DNA of 47,298 nucleotides from an uncultured Muribaculaceae bacterium (GCA_910587075.1 CAJUKE010000023.1:1-47298); one strand, 5' to 3'; shown: positions 15,911 to 24,026, counted from the first letter of the stretch. The notes: generated by a model from the sequence alone, not told the origin. A program made the numbers and translations.

Positions 15911-15991
15911 AAACCTAAAACAATCTTTTTTACCTTAGAAATTGTACCTATTGGAAACCAATAAAAAGGCGCTCGTGATGAGCGCCTTTTT
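15911..15991 (+). ncRNA. Putative small RNA of about 80 nucleotides
   Basis: A promoter, a spacer with no plausible open frame, and a terminator lie within 120 bases between lpxH and the porin gene. The predicted RNA has an A/U-rich 5' half, a small hairpin ATTGG-AAA-CCAAT (15950-15962) and then directly the 12-bp terminator stem. I do not recognise it as a named family. It could be a free small RNA, or an attenuated leader for the porin gene 145 bases downstream. The 5' end is inferred from the promoter. Confidence 0.45.
15963..15991 (+). terminator. Strong intrinsic terminator, bidirectional
   Basis: AAAAAGGCGCTC (15963-15974) pairs perfectly with GAGCGCCTTTTT (15980-15991) around a five-base loop. 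The T run on the plus strand and the A run upstream make it usable in both directions. It would end the putative small RNA and any read-through from lpxH. Confidence 0.85.
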
Positions 15992-16012
15992 ATGTTTTTG
16001 AAGGTTCGCGGA

Positions 16013-16053
16013 GTTTTATCGGGGCGATGTTTTATCGTGGGGTGGAGTTTTAT
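16013..16053. repeat. Three direct repeats upstream of the porin gene
   Basis: GTTTTAT followed by CGGGG, CGTGG or AGGGG occurs at 16013, 16029 and 16047, with spacings of 16 and 18 bases. They lie 84-124 bases before the porin start on the coding face of the promoter region, as binding sites for an activator might. The remaining sequence to 16136 is AT-rich with no clear TAnnTTTG; ATACTTTG near 16108 is a near match. Confidence 0.4.
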
Positions 16054-16136
16054 AGGGGCGGATGCGAACTTTAACGGGGTTCGGGAAGTTATAACATATA
16101 TTAATACTTTGCTCTAACGATTCAACTATTACTCTT

Positions 16137-17498
16137 ATGGGTCAGTTTTCGAAGGCCGTTTCACTGGTGCGCCGCGCGAGGTTCGGGCGCAACCTTATTC
16201 TGCTGGGGTCGGTGACCGCGGCGATCGTAATTCCTCTCTGGGCCGCTGCCGAGCCAGCCACTGATGACTATATCTTCATGCAGTCGCCCCGGCGTGCCAT
16301 AATCCTTTCGGGCGATTCGGCCAATGTCCACCGCGACGTGATGGCCGTGATGTACGACACCCAGGAGCTGCATTTCCAGGATCCCGGCATTCCGCGATTC
16401 CTGCTGATTGACCGCGAGGGGTCGGCGGCGCTCGGTATCGGTGGTGCCGTGGAGGGTGTGTTCTCCTATGATTTCAGAGGCTCGATTGACGACGCCGGGT
16501 TCACTACCTACAGCATCCCCATCCCCGCCGATAAGGCTGAGCGTGAGCGTATGCAGGGTAGCGCCAACCACTCGTCACTTTTCGTGAAGTTCGTAAAGGC
16601 CACGAAATTAGGTCCGTTGGTGGCCTACGCCGAGGCCAACTTCACCGGGGCGAGCCACGGCTACGGTTTCACCGTGCAGCAGGCGTATGTGTCGCTGGGA
16701 AATGTAACGGTCGGCAAGACCCGCAGCACGTTTGTCGACGCTACGGCCTGCATGCCTACCATCGACTACCAGGGGCCCTCGGGCGCTACCGGCGGAAAGC
16801 CGATGATGCTGCGCTACAAGCGTCTGCGTCCCAATGGATTGTCGTGGGCCGTATCGGCCGAGATGCCGTCGGTGAGCGGCACCTATAGCGACGTTTACGG
16901 TATGGGTGTGCCGGTGTCGGCCTCGGTGAGTCCCAGGGTGCCCGACATCCCCGCCTTCATACAGTACGGGTGGGATAACGGCGCGAGCCACGTTCGCTTC
17001 TCGGCCGTGTTCCGCGACATGGCCTACCGCGACCTCATTAGCGGCAAGAACCGCTACACTCCCGGATGGGGCGTGCAGCTCAGCGGCGTCGCCAACGCCA
17101 CAAAATACCTGACATTCTATTACCAGGGGCTCTATGGCCGCGGCGTGGGCACCTGGCTAAACGACCTCTCGGGCTTCGGGTTCGACCTGGTGCCCTCGGC
17201 CGACGACGCGGGCAAGATGCGCGCCCCGGCCTCGCTCGGGGTGCTCGCCGGAGCGAGGATCAACCTTACCGACCGCTTCTTCGTGTCGGGGGGCTACAGT
17301 TTCTGCCGCCTCTACGACCAGGGCCGACTCCCCGACGATACCTACAAGCGGGGCAATTACGCAATAGTCAACGCTTTCTATACGCCGCTGCCCGACCTCC
17401 TCATAGGTGTGGAGTATATCCACGGCTCGCGTAAGAACATCGACAACGCCCATGGCGAGGCGAACCGTCTCAACGCCATGCTTAAATATTCTTTCTAA
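16137..17498 (+). CDS. DcaP-like porin, outer membrane
   Basis: The 453-residue precursor has a long N-terminal basic region followed by a hydrophobic signal segment (about 18-38, LILLGSVTAAIVIPLWAAA). The mature part has DcaP-family features: a RAIILSGDSANVHRDVMAV start, an RFLLIDREGSAALGIGG strand, then many amphipathic strands. It ends in an aromatic strand (LNAMLKYSF) suited to BamA recognition. DcaP proteins form trimeric channels for small, often dicarboxylic or phthalate-like, solutes in Proteobacteria; the substrate here is unknown. It stands alone behind a complex regulatory region and is followed by the glutaminase-fold gene. Confidence 0.7.
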   Translation: MGQFSKAVSLVRRARFGRNLILLGSVTAAIVIPLWAAAEPATDDYIFMQSPRRAIILSGDSANVHRDVMAVMYDTQELHFQDPGIPRFLLIDREGSAALGIGGAVEGVFSYDFRGSIDDAGFTTYSIPIPADKAERERMQGSANHSSLFVKFVKATKLGPLVAYAEANFTGASHGYGFTVQQAYVSLGNVTVGKTRSTFVDATACMPTIDYQGPSGATGGKPMMLRYKRLRPNGLSWAVSAEMPSVSGTYSDVYGMGVPVSASVSPRVPDIPAFIQYGWDNGASHVRFSAVFRDMAYRDLISGKNRYTPGWGVQLSGVANATKYLTFYYQGLYGRGVGTWLNDLSGFGFDLVPSADDAGKMRAPASLGVLAGARINLTDRFFVSGGYSFCRLYDQGRLPDDTYKRGNYAIVNAFYTPLPDLLIGVEYIHGSRKNIDNAHGEANRLNAMLKYSF

Positions 17499-17533
17499 AC
17501 ATTAACGGCCCAAACAAGCGGGCTCTCCGGCGT

Positions 17534-17610
17534 GTTAGTATATTGCGAATAAGAAAAAACGCGATATGCCGGCACGCCGGCCGTACATACGCGTTTGACA
17601 CAATACTAAC
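17534..17610 (+). promoter_or_regulatory. Foldable leader of the glutaminase-like gene
   Basis: Three nested stems can form. GTTAGTATATTG (17534-17545) pairs with CAATACTAAC (17601-17610) with a two-base bulge. AAACGCG (17557-17563) pairs with CGCGTTT (17590-17596). CCGG (17569-17572) pairs with CCGG (17577-17580). The structure ends 21 bases before the ATG at 17632 and has no T run, so it looks more like a stabilising or translation-controlling leader than a terminator; it could also end the porin transcript. It matches no riboswitch class I recognise. Confidence 0.5.
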
Positions 17611-17631
17611 GCTAACAACATAAAGACACAT

Positions 17632-18561
17632 ATGGAACGTAAAATCTCAATGTCAGACCTGCGCAAAGCCGTCGATGAGGCTTATGCCGCGGTCGAACCT
17701 ATGAAAGAGGGGGAAATCAACCCCAGAAACCTCAACGCCGCCGCCGGACAGTTCGGCATCTCGGTGACCCTCGCCGACGGTACCACGATCAACAAGGGTG
17801 ACACTTCTGTGAAGGTGCCTATGGGCTCCATCGCCCAGGTGCCCCTGCACTCGGTGCTCTTCTCGCAGTTCGGTGTCGACAAGGTAATCGAAAAATCGGG
17901 CAAGTGCCCCCGCTGCGCCCACGGCCACAAACCGAAAGGTCTCGCTTTCGGGGCACACGGCATCCGCGCCTTCTCGGCTGTCGAGCCGGTCGGCGACCCC
18001 GAGTCGAAGTGGAATCTCTATGAGAACCGCATGATCGACCTTATGGGCACCGCTCCCGAGCTGGCCGACAACGTCTTGGAGTGCCTGCGCAAGGAAGCCG
18101 CCGAGAACAAAACCGCCGAAATGCTCAAGGACAGCGACTACACCCTATACGACGATACCGACCTCGCGCTCGACCTCTACCTGAAGGCCCTCGCGATGGG
18201 CGCGTCGACCGAGCAGCTCGCGATGATGGGCGCCACCATCGCAGCCGACGGCGTGAACCCCTCGACCCGCAAGATTGTCTACGACGGCGAGCTCTCGCAG
18301 AGCCTCGTGGGCCTTATGGCCGCCAAGGGTCCCCACAAGATGAACACCCCCTGGCTCGTGAAGGCCGGCCTCCCCGCCAAGAACTCCTTCGGCGGCACGA
18401 TGCTCGCCATCATCCCCGGCGTGATGGCCATCGCCGCTTACGCCCCTGAGCTCAACCAGGTTGGCGTCAGTGTCAAGGCCGCCCACGCCATTATGGAGGT
18501 TGCCCGCCGCCTCGACCTCTCCGTGTTCGCCTCGGCCCGCGTGAAGATCGTGGCCGACTGA
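17632..18561 (+). CDS. Glutaminase-fold protein with lost catalytic residues
   Basis: The 309-residue protein aligns end to end with bacterial glutaminase A, a serine-dependent beta-lactamase-like enzyme that hydrolyses glutamine. FGISVTLADG, GDTSVKVP, DLYLKALAMG, GATIAADGVNPSTRKIV and IIPGVMAIAAYAPEL all have direct glutaminase counterparts. The active site is altered: the S-x-x-K nucleophile motif reads S66-I-A-Q69, the NAGAI stretch is replaced by IDLMG, and the tyrosine region near the end (glutaminase GLYG) reads GPHK. A CPRCAHGH loop (C92, C95, H97, H99) could bind a metal. It is therefore probably not a glutaminase. It has no signal peptide and is a single gene between its leader and a terminator. 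Confidence 0.75.
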   Translation: MERKISMSDLRKAVDEAYAAVEPMKEGEINPRNLNAAAGQFGISVTLADGTTINKGDTSVKVPMGSIAQVPLHSVLFSQFGVDKVIEKSGKCPRCAHGHKPKGLAFGAHGIRAFSAVEPVGDPESKWNLYENRMIDLMGTAPELADNVLECLRKEAAENKTAEMLKDSDYTLYDDTDLALDLYLKALAMGASTEQLAMMGATIAADGVNPSTRKIVYDGELSQSLVGLMAAKGPHKMNTPWLVKAGLPAKNSFGGTMLAIIPGVMAIAAYAPELNQVGVSVKAAHAIMEVARRLDLSVFASARVKIVAD

Positions 18562-18598
18562 CAGGAGTCATAATAATACCATAAACACCTGACGATTG

Positions 18599-18640
18599 CC
18601 GCCCCCGCGAGGCCGAAAAGCCCGCGGGGGCGGTTGTTTT
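18599..18640 (+). terminator. Intrinsic terminator of the glutaminase-like gene
   Basis: CCGCCCCCGCG (18599-18609) pairs with CGCGGGGGCGG (18623-18633) across a short loop and is followed by TTGTTTTTG. It stands 37 bases after the stop codon and closes the transcript. Confidence 0.85.
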
Positions 18641-18681
18641 TGATATTTTTGCGTATATTCGCGGTATCAAACAACCTCTAT

Positions 18682-19914
18682 ATGACTCTATTCAAGTATG
18701 CGTTGCTGGCCGCGGCCATTGCCGTCGGCGCGGCTTCATCACAGGCGCAGACCATGCGCGAAACCACCCGTCCCGACGGACGCTCGCTCAGCACCCGCGG
18801 AACAGTTGAAAGATATTTCGCCGACAAGGCTCCGAAGCTGCAGTTCGACACGGCGATGACCCCCGACGCGTTCCCTGCCTGGCGCGGGGAGATGGGGGAG
18901 GCCATGGCGCGGTTGATGCGCCACCCGGAGGCGCAGTCGGCTCCCCCGGTAAAGGTAGGCGAGGCGCTCCGCCCCGGCTACCGGGTTGAAAAGTGGGAGT
19001 CGTATCCGCTCCCCGGCAGCGTGGTTCCCTTCCTGGTAATGATTCCCGACAACGCCGACGGCGCGCGCCCGGCCGCACTCTGCATCCCCGGCTTCGGCCA
19101 GACCAAGGAGCTGCTCGCGGGCGAGGTGCCGGGCAACTTCTCGCTCGCCGGAGAGCGCGACTCGGTGTTCCGTCCCGCGGCGATGGGGCGCAAATACGTT
19201 GAGGAGGGTCTGGTGGCCGTGGTGGTCGACAACCCCTCGTTCGGCGAGCTCGCCGACAACCGCAAGTTCGATTTCCTTGACTCCTCCCGCTTCCTCCTCG
19301 AAGCCGGATGGAGCTACTTAGGGCTCACCTCCTGGCAGGACAAAGTGGTGCTCGACTGGATGAAGACCCGCCCGGAAATCGACCCGCGGCGCATCATAGT
19401 AAGCGGATTCTCGCTCGGCACGGAGCCGCTGATGGTGCTCGGGCTTCTCGATGACTCCATTATGGCATTCGTTTACAACGACTTCCTCTGCCGCACCCGC
19501 GAGCGCGCCCTTGTCATGAACAAGCCCAACAAGGAAGGCTTCCGCCCCTTCCCCAACTCGATCGAGCACCTGATACCCGAGTTCCTCACCCTCTTTGACT
19601 TCCCCGACATCGTGGCGGCGCTCGCCCCCCGTCCCGTGATATGCACCGAGGGTGGCATGGACCGCGACTTCAACATAATCGCCAAAGCCTACGCAACCGT
19701 CGGAGTGCCCGACAACTTTGAATACCACCACTACGCCAAGTTCGCCGATCCCGCCGACCGCATCCCCCTCGACACCCTCCCCTCGGGCATCGACCGCGCC
19801 GAATTCTTCCGCCTGGCCAACGTCGACCCGCCCCACCATTACTTCAAGGCCGAGTGGGTCCTCCCCTGGCTCCACCGCCTCCTCCCCGACCTCCCCCCGC
19901 ACCACGCCAACTAA
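18682..19914 (+). CDS. Secreted alpha/beta hydrolase, esterase-like
   Basis: The 410-residue precursor starts with a signal peptide (MTLFKYALLAAAIAVGAASSQAQ, ending at about residue 22). The body is an alpha/beta hydrolase of the large acetyl-xylan-esterase/dienelactone-hydrolase-like group. The nucleophile elbow is GFSLGT with S244, an oxyanion-side CIPGFGQTK lies before it, and acid and base candidates follow in EGGMDRDF and the HH of PPHHYF. Start 18682 is chosen because it gives a clean signal peptide; TATATTCG at 18654-18661 may be its -7 element. An ester-linked glycan or peptide substrate in the periplasm is plausible. It ends at a strong hairpin shared with meaB. Confidence 0.78.
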   Translation: MTLFKYALLAAAIAVGAASSQAQTMRETTRPDGRSLSTRGTVERYFADKAPKLQFDTAMTPDAFPAWRGEMGEAMARLMRHPEAQSAPPVKVGEALRPGYRVEKWESYPLPGSVVPFLVMIPDNADGARPAALCIPGFGQTKELLAGEVPGNFSLAGERDSVFRPAAMGRKYVEEGLVAVVVDNPSFGELADNRKFDFLDSSRFLLEAGWSYLGLTSWQDKVVLDWMKTRPEIDPRRIIVSGFSLGTEPLMVLGLLDDSIMAFVYNDFLCRTRERALVMNKPNKEGFRPFPNSIEHLIPEFLTLFDFPDIVAALAPRPVICTEGGMDRDFNIIAKAYATVGVPDNFEYHHYAKFADPADRIPLDTLPSGIDRAEFFRLANVDPPHHYFKAEWVLPWLHRLLPDLPPHHAN

Positions 19915-19932
19915 TCCCCGCCCATCACATAT

Positions 19933-19983
19933 GCAGTCACCCCGCCATAAGCCGCCTGATACGGCCTATGGCGGGGTGACTGC
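19933..19983. terminator. Bidirectional hairpin between convergent genes
   Basis: A perfect 17-base stem (19933-19949 with 19967-19983) encloses a further GCCG/CGGC pairing. It lies between the ends of the plus hydrolase and minus meaB genes. It lacks a T run but is very stable. Its CATAAGCCGC segment (19946-19955) recurs in the hairpin at 24920-24957. Confidence 0.7.
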
Positions 19984-20011
19984 GTGAGGAGTCTACGACC
20001 TCGGTTGGGGG

Positions 20012-21085
20012 TTAGTCGGTGAGGAGCTGGGTGGCGGCGGAGAAGGGGGAGAGGCGGTTGGAGAGGACGAGGCGCTCGGCCTGGGCGATGCGGGCGGCGC
20101 GCTCGGGGTCGTCGTAGAAGCGGCGTCGGAGCTCGGAGTCGATGGTCTCGTACATCCAGTAGCGGGCCTGCTCGCGGCGGCGGCGCTCGAAGTAGCCGTT
20201 GGCTTCGACGAATTTGAAGTAACGGTCGATCATATCCCAGATTTCCTCGATGCCGAGCTCGTAGTAGCCTGAGTAGGTGAGCACTTCGGGGGTCCAGCCG
20301 GAGGGGGGCGTTGGGAAGAGGTGCAGCGCCGAGCGGTACTGGGCCTGCGCGAGGCGGGCGCGGTCGATGTTGTCGCCGTCGGCTTTGTTGATCACGATGC
20401 CGTCGGCCATCTCCATGATGCCTCGTTTGATGCCCTGGAGCTCGTCGCCCGCGCCGGCTATCTGGATGAGAAGGAAGAAGTCGGCCATGGAGTGTACGGC
20501 GGTCTCGCTCTGCCCGACGCCTACGGTTTCGATGAACACGTTGTTGTAACCGGCGGCCTCGCAGAGGATTATGGTTTCGCGGGTTTTGCGGGCCACGCCT
20601 CCGAGGGATCCCGCCGAGGGGGAAGGGCGTATGAACGCCCCAGGGTGCTGGGAGAGTTTTTCCATACGGGTTTTGTCGCCGAGGATGCTCCCTTTGGAGC
20701 GCTCCGACGAGGGGTCGATGGCGAGCACGGCGAGCTTGCCCCCGTTTTTGAGCACATGGAGGCCGAACACGTCGATGGAGGTCGACTTACCGGCTCCGGG
20801 CACGCCGGTGATGCCGATTCGGCGCGAGTTGCCTGAATGCGGCAGGCATTTCTCAATGACCTCGCGGGCGAGGGCCTGATGGGCCGGGGCGAGGCTCTCG
20901 ACGAGGGTGACGGCCCGCGAGAGGGTGGTGACGTCCCCTTTGAGAATCCCCTCTACGAGTTCGCCGGAGGTGGGGAGGGGTTTGCGCTTGCGGGGTTTGA
21001 GGTAGGGGTTGACAACGGGGGGCTGCGACACGCCGGCGTTCACGGTGAGGCCGCTATATTCTGAGCTGTTTTCGGGGTGTTCCAC
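20012..21085 (-). CDS. meaB: Methylmalonyl-CoA mutase-associated GTPase
   Basis: MeaB is a G3E-family GTPase that loads and protects the adenosylcobalamin cofactor of methylmalonyl-CoA mutase in the succinate-propionate route. The 357-residue protein has the P-loop GVPGAGKS (94-101), the IDPSSERSKGSILGDKTRM switch region, the ETVGVGQSE turn and the NKADGD guanine-specificity motif. The only plausible start is a GTG at 21085, as no ATG is nearby. It lies 37 bases after polA on the same strand. Mutase genes are not in this window, so its partner must be elsewhere. Confidence 0.93.
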   Translation of the reverse strand: MEHPENSSEYSGLTVNAGVSQPPVVNPYLKPRKRKPLPTSGELVEGILKGDVTTLSRAVTLVESLAPAHQALAREVIEKCLPHSGNSRRIGITGVPGAGKSTSIDVFGLHVLKNGGKLAVLAIDPSSERSKGSILGDKTRMEKLSQHPGAFIRPSPSAGSLGGVARKTRETIILCEAAGYNNVFIETVGVGQSETAVHSMADFFLLIQIAGAGDELQGIKRGIMEMADGIVINKADGDNIDRARLAQAQYRSALHLFPTPPSGWTPEVLTYSGYYELGIEEIWDMIDRYFKFVEANGYFERRRREQARYWMYETIDSELRRRFYDDPERAARIAQAERLVLSNRLSPFSAATQLLTD

Positions 21086-21122
21086 GGTATAATGGTTTTA
21101 GGGTGTTGCGGTTAAATGCGGT

Positions 21123-23918
21123 TTAGTGGGCTTCGAGCCAGTTTTTGCCTACGCCCGACGACACTTCAAGGCGCACGGCGCCGTCGGTGAAGGCTCCGGC
21201 CATCAGGCGCTCCACGAGTTCCTGAAGCCGGGGAAGCTCTTCGGGCACTACGTTGAATATCAGTTCATCGTGTACCTGCAGAATCATCTTCGAGCGGAGG
21301 CCGAGGCGCTCCATCTCGGCGTGGATGTTGATCATCGCTACCTTTATGATGTCGGCGGCTGAGCCTTGCAGGGGGGCGTTTACTGCGTTTCGCTCGGCGA
21401 AAGAGCGCACGGTCGCGTTGCGCGACGAGATGTCGGGCAGGTAGCGCTTGCGCCCCATTATGGTGCTCACGAAGCCGTCCTTACGGGCGCGCTCAACCGA
21501 TTCGCTGGTGAACTGTCTGATGTGGGGATAGGTTTCGAAATAGTTGTCGATCAGTTGCTTCGCTTCAGCTCGGCTGATGCCGAGGCGCTCCGAGAGGCCG
21601 AAGGCCGATATACCGTAGATGGTGCCGAAGTTGGCGGTTTTGGCGGCTCGGCGTTGCGAGTCGGTCACCTCGTCGTAGGGCACATGGTAGAGCTTTGAGG
21701 CGGTTGAGCGGTGAATGTCGAGGCCGGAGTTGAATGCCTCGGTGAGTTCCGGGTCGTTGGAGAGGTCGGCCAGGAGGCGGAGCTCGATCTGCGAGTAGTC
21801 GGCCGATAGTAGCAGGCACCCGTCGTCGGCAATGAAAGCCCGGCGCACCTCGCGCCCGTCGTCGGTGCGGATGGGTATGTTCTGCAGGTTGGGGTTGGCC
21901 GAGGATATGCGCCCGGTGGCCGTAACGGTTTGGTTGAACGTGGTATGTATTTTCCCGGTAGCAGGGTTTACCAGTTCTGGGAGGGCGTTGACGTAGGTAG
22001 CCAGGAGCTTCTTGAGTGAGCGGGCCTGGAGGATCAGCCCCACCACGGGGTGGGCCGACCGGTGTTTTTCGAGAATCTCCTCCGTGGTGGAGTACGAGCC
22101 GGTTTTGGTGCGTTTGGCCTTCGGGTCGAGCTTGAGTTTCCCGAAGAGCACCTCGCCCACCTGCATCGGGGAGGCTATGTTGAAGCGCTCGCCGGCGAGT
22201 TCGTAGGCCTTCTCCTCGATGCCTCGGAGCTGTTCCGAGAGGGCTATGGAGAGGTTGTTGAGCTCGGCGGAGTCGATGCGCACGCCGGTCCATTCCATAT
22301 CGGCGAGCACCGCGGCAAGCGGTAGCTCCACGGAGTCGAGCAGGCCGAGCTGCCCGTTGGCTTCGAGGAGCGAGCGGAGCGGGTCGGCCAGGCGGAGGCA
22401 CACGTCGGCGTGCTCGCACGAGCGGCTCACCTCCTCGCCCGCGGGGTGCGGGGCAAACGGCTTGCGGGCCGCGGAGCTGTCGGCGAAGTCGGCCGTCTGG
22501 TAGTGGAGCACGTTCATCGCTATGTCGGCCAGGCGGTGGCGCATTTCGGGCTGGAGAAGATAGTGGGCCAGCGAGGTGTCGAAATATTTGGCCGTGATGG
22601 TGAGCCCTTCGCGGCGGAGTATCACCATATCGCGCTTGATGTCGGGCGAGCAGAGAGTCACCTCGGGCGACGTCAGCAGCGGGCGGAAAAGTTCGATGAT
22701 CGCGCGCCGAGCGTCGGCATCGGCGGGGAGCGCGATGAAGCGGGCCCTCTCTTCGGAGGTGGCCACGGCTATGCCGCGCAGTGTGGCGGTCATTGCCTCC
22801 GGGCCGGTGGCATAGACGGAGATTCCGACCTTGGGGGCACGCGCCGCGTCGGCTACGAATGCCGCGATTTCGGCCTCGCCGATGAGCTCGGCGTAGTCGG
22901 CCCCGGAGGTGGCGAGGGAGTCGGCGGGAGTGCCGTCGGAGGCCGGGGCGCCGCCGTCGTCGCCCGCGTCGATGAAATCGAACAGCGAGCGCTCCTCCAG
23001 AGGTTTCGCCGGTTCGGCCTTGGGTGCTTTCGGCGCCGAGGGGGCGGAGCCGCCGAGCTTGGCCAGGAACGACTTGAACTCCAGGCGCGTGAAGATGCCG
23101 CGGAGCCGTTCGTTGTCGGCCGGGCCGCGTAGCAGCTTGTCGAAATCTACCTCCAGGGGCACGTCGGTGCGTATGGTCGCGAGGTCCTTTGAAAAGCGTA
23201 TTTTGTCGGCGTTGTCGGCGATTTTCTGCCCGAGCGCGCCTTTGATTTCGGCGGCGTGGTCGAGCATATTCTCCACCGAGCCGAACTGGTTGATGAGTTT
23301 GGCGGCGGTTTTCGGCCCCACACCGGGGCATCCGGGGATGTTGTCGGCGGTGTCACCTTCGAGGGCGAGCAGGTCGATCACCTGCGAGGGGGATGTTATG
23401 CCGTATTTGTCGCAAACCTCCTGAGGCCCGCGGATTTCGAACCCCTGCCCTTTGAGCGATGGGCGGTACATAAGCACCCGGTCGGTGACGAGCTGGCCGT
23501 AATCCTTGTCGGGGGTCATCATATACACGGTGAACCCCTCCGCGGCGGCTTTTCCGGCCAGGGTGCCAATCACGTCGTCGGCCTCGAAGCCGGGCACCTC
23601 GAACACGGGTATGTCGTAAGCCTCGACAATCTCCTTTATGATTGGCACCGAGAGGGATATGTCCTCAGGCTGCGCCTCGCGGTTGGCCTTGTAGTCGGCG
23701 TACATCTCGTGGCGGAACGTATCGCCCTTAGGGTCGAAGCAAACCGCTATGTGCGAGGGGTTTTCCTTGCGGAGCACTTCGTCGAGGGTGTTGCAGAAGC
23801 CGAATACCGCCGAGGAGTTGAACCCGGCGGAGGTCATTCTTGGGGATCGTATGAGGGCGTAGTAGGCCCTGTAAATCAGGGCGTACGCGTCGAGAAGGAA
23901 CAGTTTCTTATCGTCCAT
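21123..23918 (-). CDS. polA: DNA polymerase I, proofreading domain apparently inactive
   Basis: PolA fills gaps and removes primers in replication and repair. The 931-residue protein has an N-terminal 5' nuclease (LFLLDAYALIYRAYYAL, CFDPKGDTFRH, EADDVIGTLA). The C-terminal polymerase has motif A (SADYSQIELR), motif B (RRAAKTANFGTIYG) and motif C (QVHDELIF). The middle domain keeps the 3'-5' exonuclease fold (IKRDMVILRREG, FDTSLAHYLLQPEMRH). However, the DxE position reads SVY in KVGISVYATG and the late YxxxD position reads SCEH, so metal binding and proofreading are probably lost. It is followed by meaB and diverges from the FKBP gene. Confidence 0.95.
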   Translation of the reverse strand: MDDKKLFLLDAYALIYRAYYALIRSPRMTSAGFNSSAVFGFCNTLDEVLRKENPSHIAVCFDPKGDTFRHEMYADYKANREAQPEDISLSVPIIKEIVEAYDIPVFEVPGFEADDVIGTLAGKAAAEGFTVYMMTPDKDYGQLVTDRVLMYRPSLKGQGFEIRGPQEVCDKYGITSPSQVIDLLALEGDTADNIPGCPGVGPKTAAKLINQFGSVENMLDHAAEIKGALGQKIADNADKIRFSKDLATIRTDVPLEVDFDKLLRGPADNERLRGIFTRLEFKSFLAKLGGSAPSAPKAPKAEPAKPLEERSLFDFIDAGDDGGAPASDGTPADSLATSGADYAELIGEAEIAAFVADAARAPKVGISVYATGPEAMTATLRGIAVATSEERARFIALPADADARRAIIELFRPLLTSPEVTLCSPDIKRDMVILRREGLTITAKYFDTSLAHYLLQPEMRHRLADIAMNVLHYQTADFADSSAARKPFAPHPAGEEVSRSCEHADVCLRLADPLRSLLEANGQLGLLDSVELPLAAVLADMEWTGVRIDSAELNNLSIALSEQLRGIEEKAYELAGERFNIASPMQVGEVLFGKLKLDPKAKRTKTGSYSTTEEILEKHRSAHPVVGLILQARSLKKLLATYVNALPELVNPATGKIHTTFNQTVTATGRISSANPNLQNIPIRTDDGREVRRAFIADDGCLLLSADYSQIELRLLADLSNDPELTEAFNSGLDIHRSTASKLYHVPYDEVTDSQRRAAKTANFGTIYGISAFGLSERLGISRAEAKQLIDNYFETYPHIRQFTSESVERARKDGFVSTIMGRKRYLPDISSRNATVRSFAERNAVNAPLQGSAADIIKVAMINIHAEMERLGLRSKMILQVHDELIFNVVPEELPRLQELVERLMAGAFTDGAVRLEVSSGVGKNWLEAH

Positions 23919-23930
23919 TAAGGATTATCG

Positions 23931-23981
23931 TCAAATATCAGGTAGTCAAATATCGGGCGGGTAGTCCGCCCCACAAAGATA
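23931..23981 (-). promoter_or_regulatory. polA upstream region: -7 element, hairpin and 15-base direct repeat
   Basis: TATCTTTG on the minus strand (23981-23974) matches the -7 element, with no clear TTG upstream. The leader then holds a small hairpin (GGGCGG 23955-23960 with CCGCCC 23966-23971) and two copies of TCAAATATC (23931-23939 and 23946-23954) set 15 bases apart. Any regulatory role of the repeat is inference. Confidence 0.5.
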
Positions 23982-24026
23982 ACAAATTCCCGCGGTACGG
24001 CGGCCTCCCCTGTCGCGTTTTTTAGC

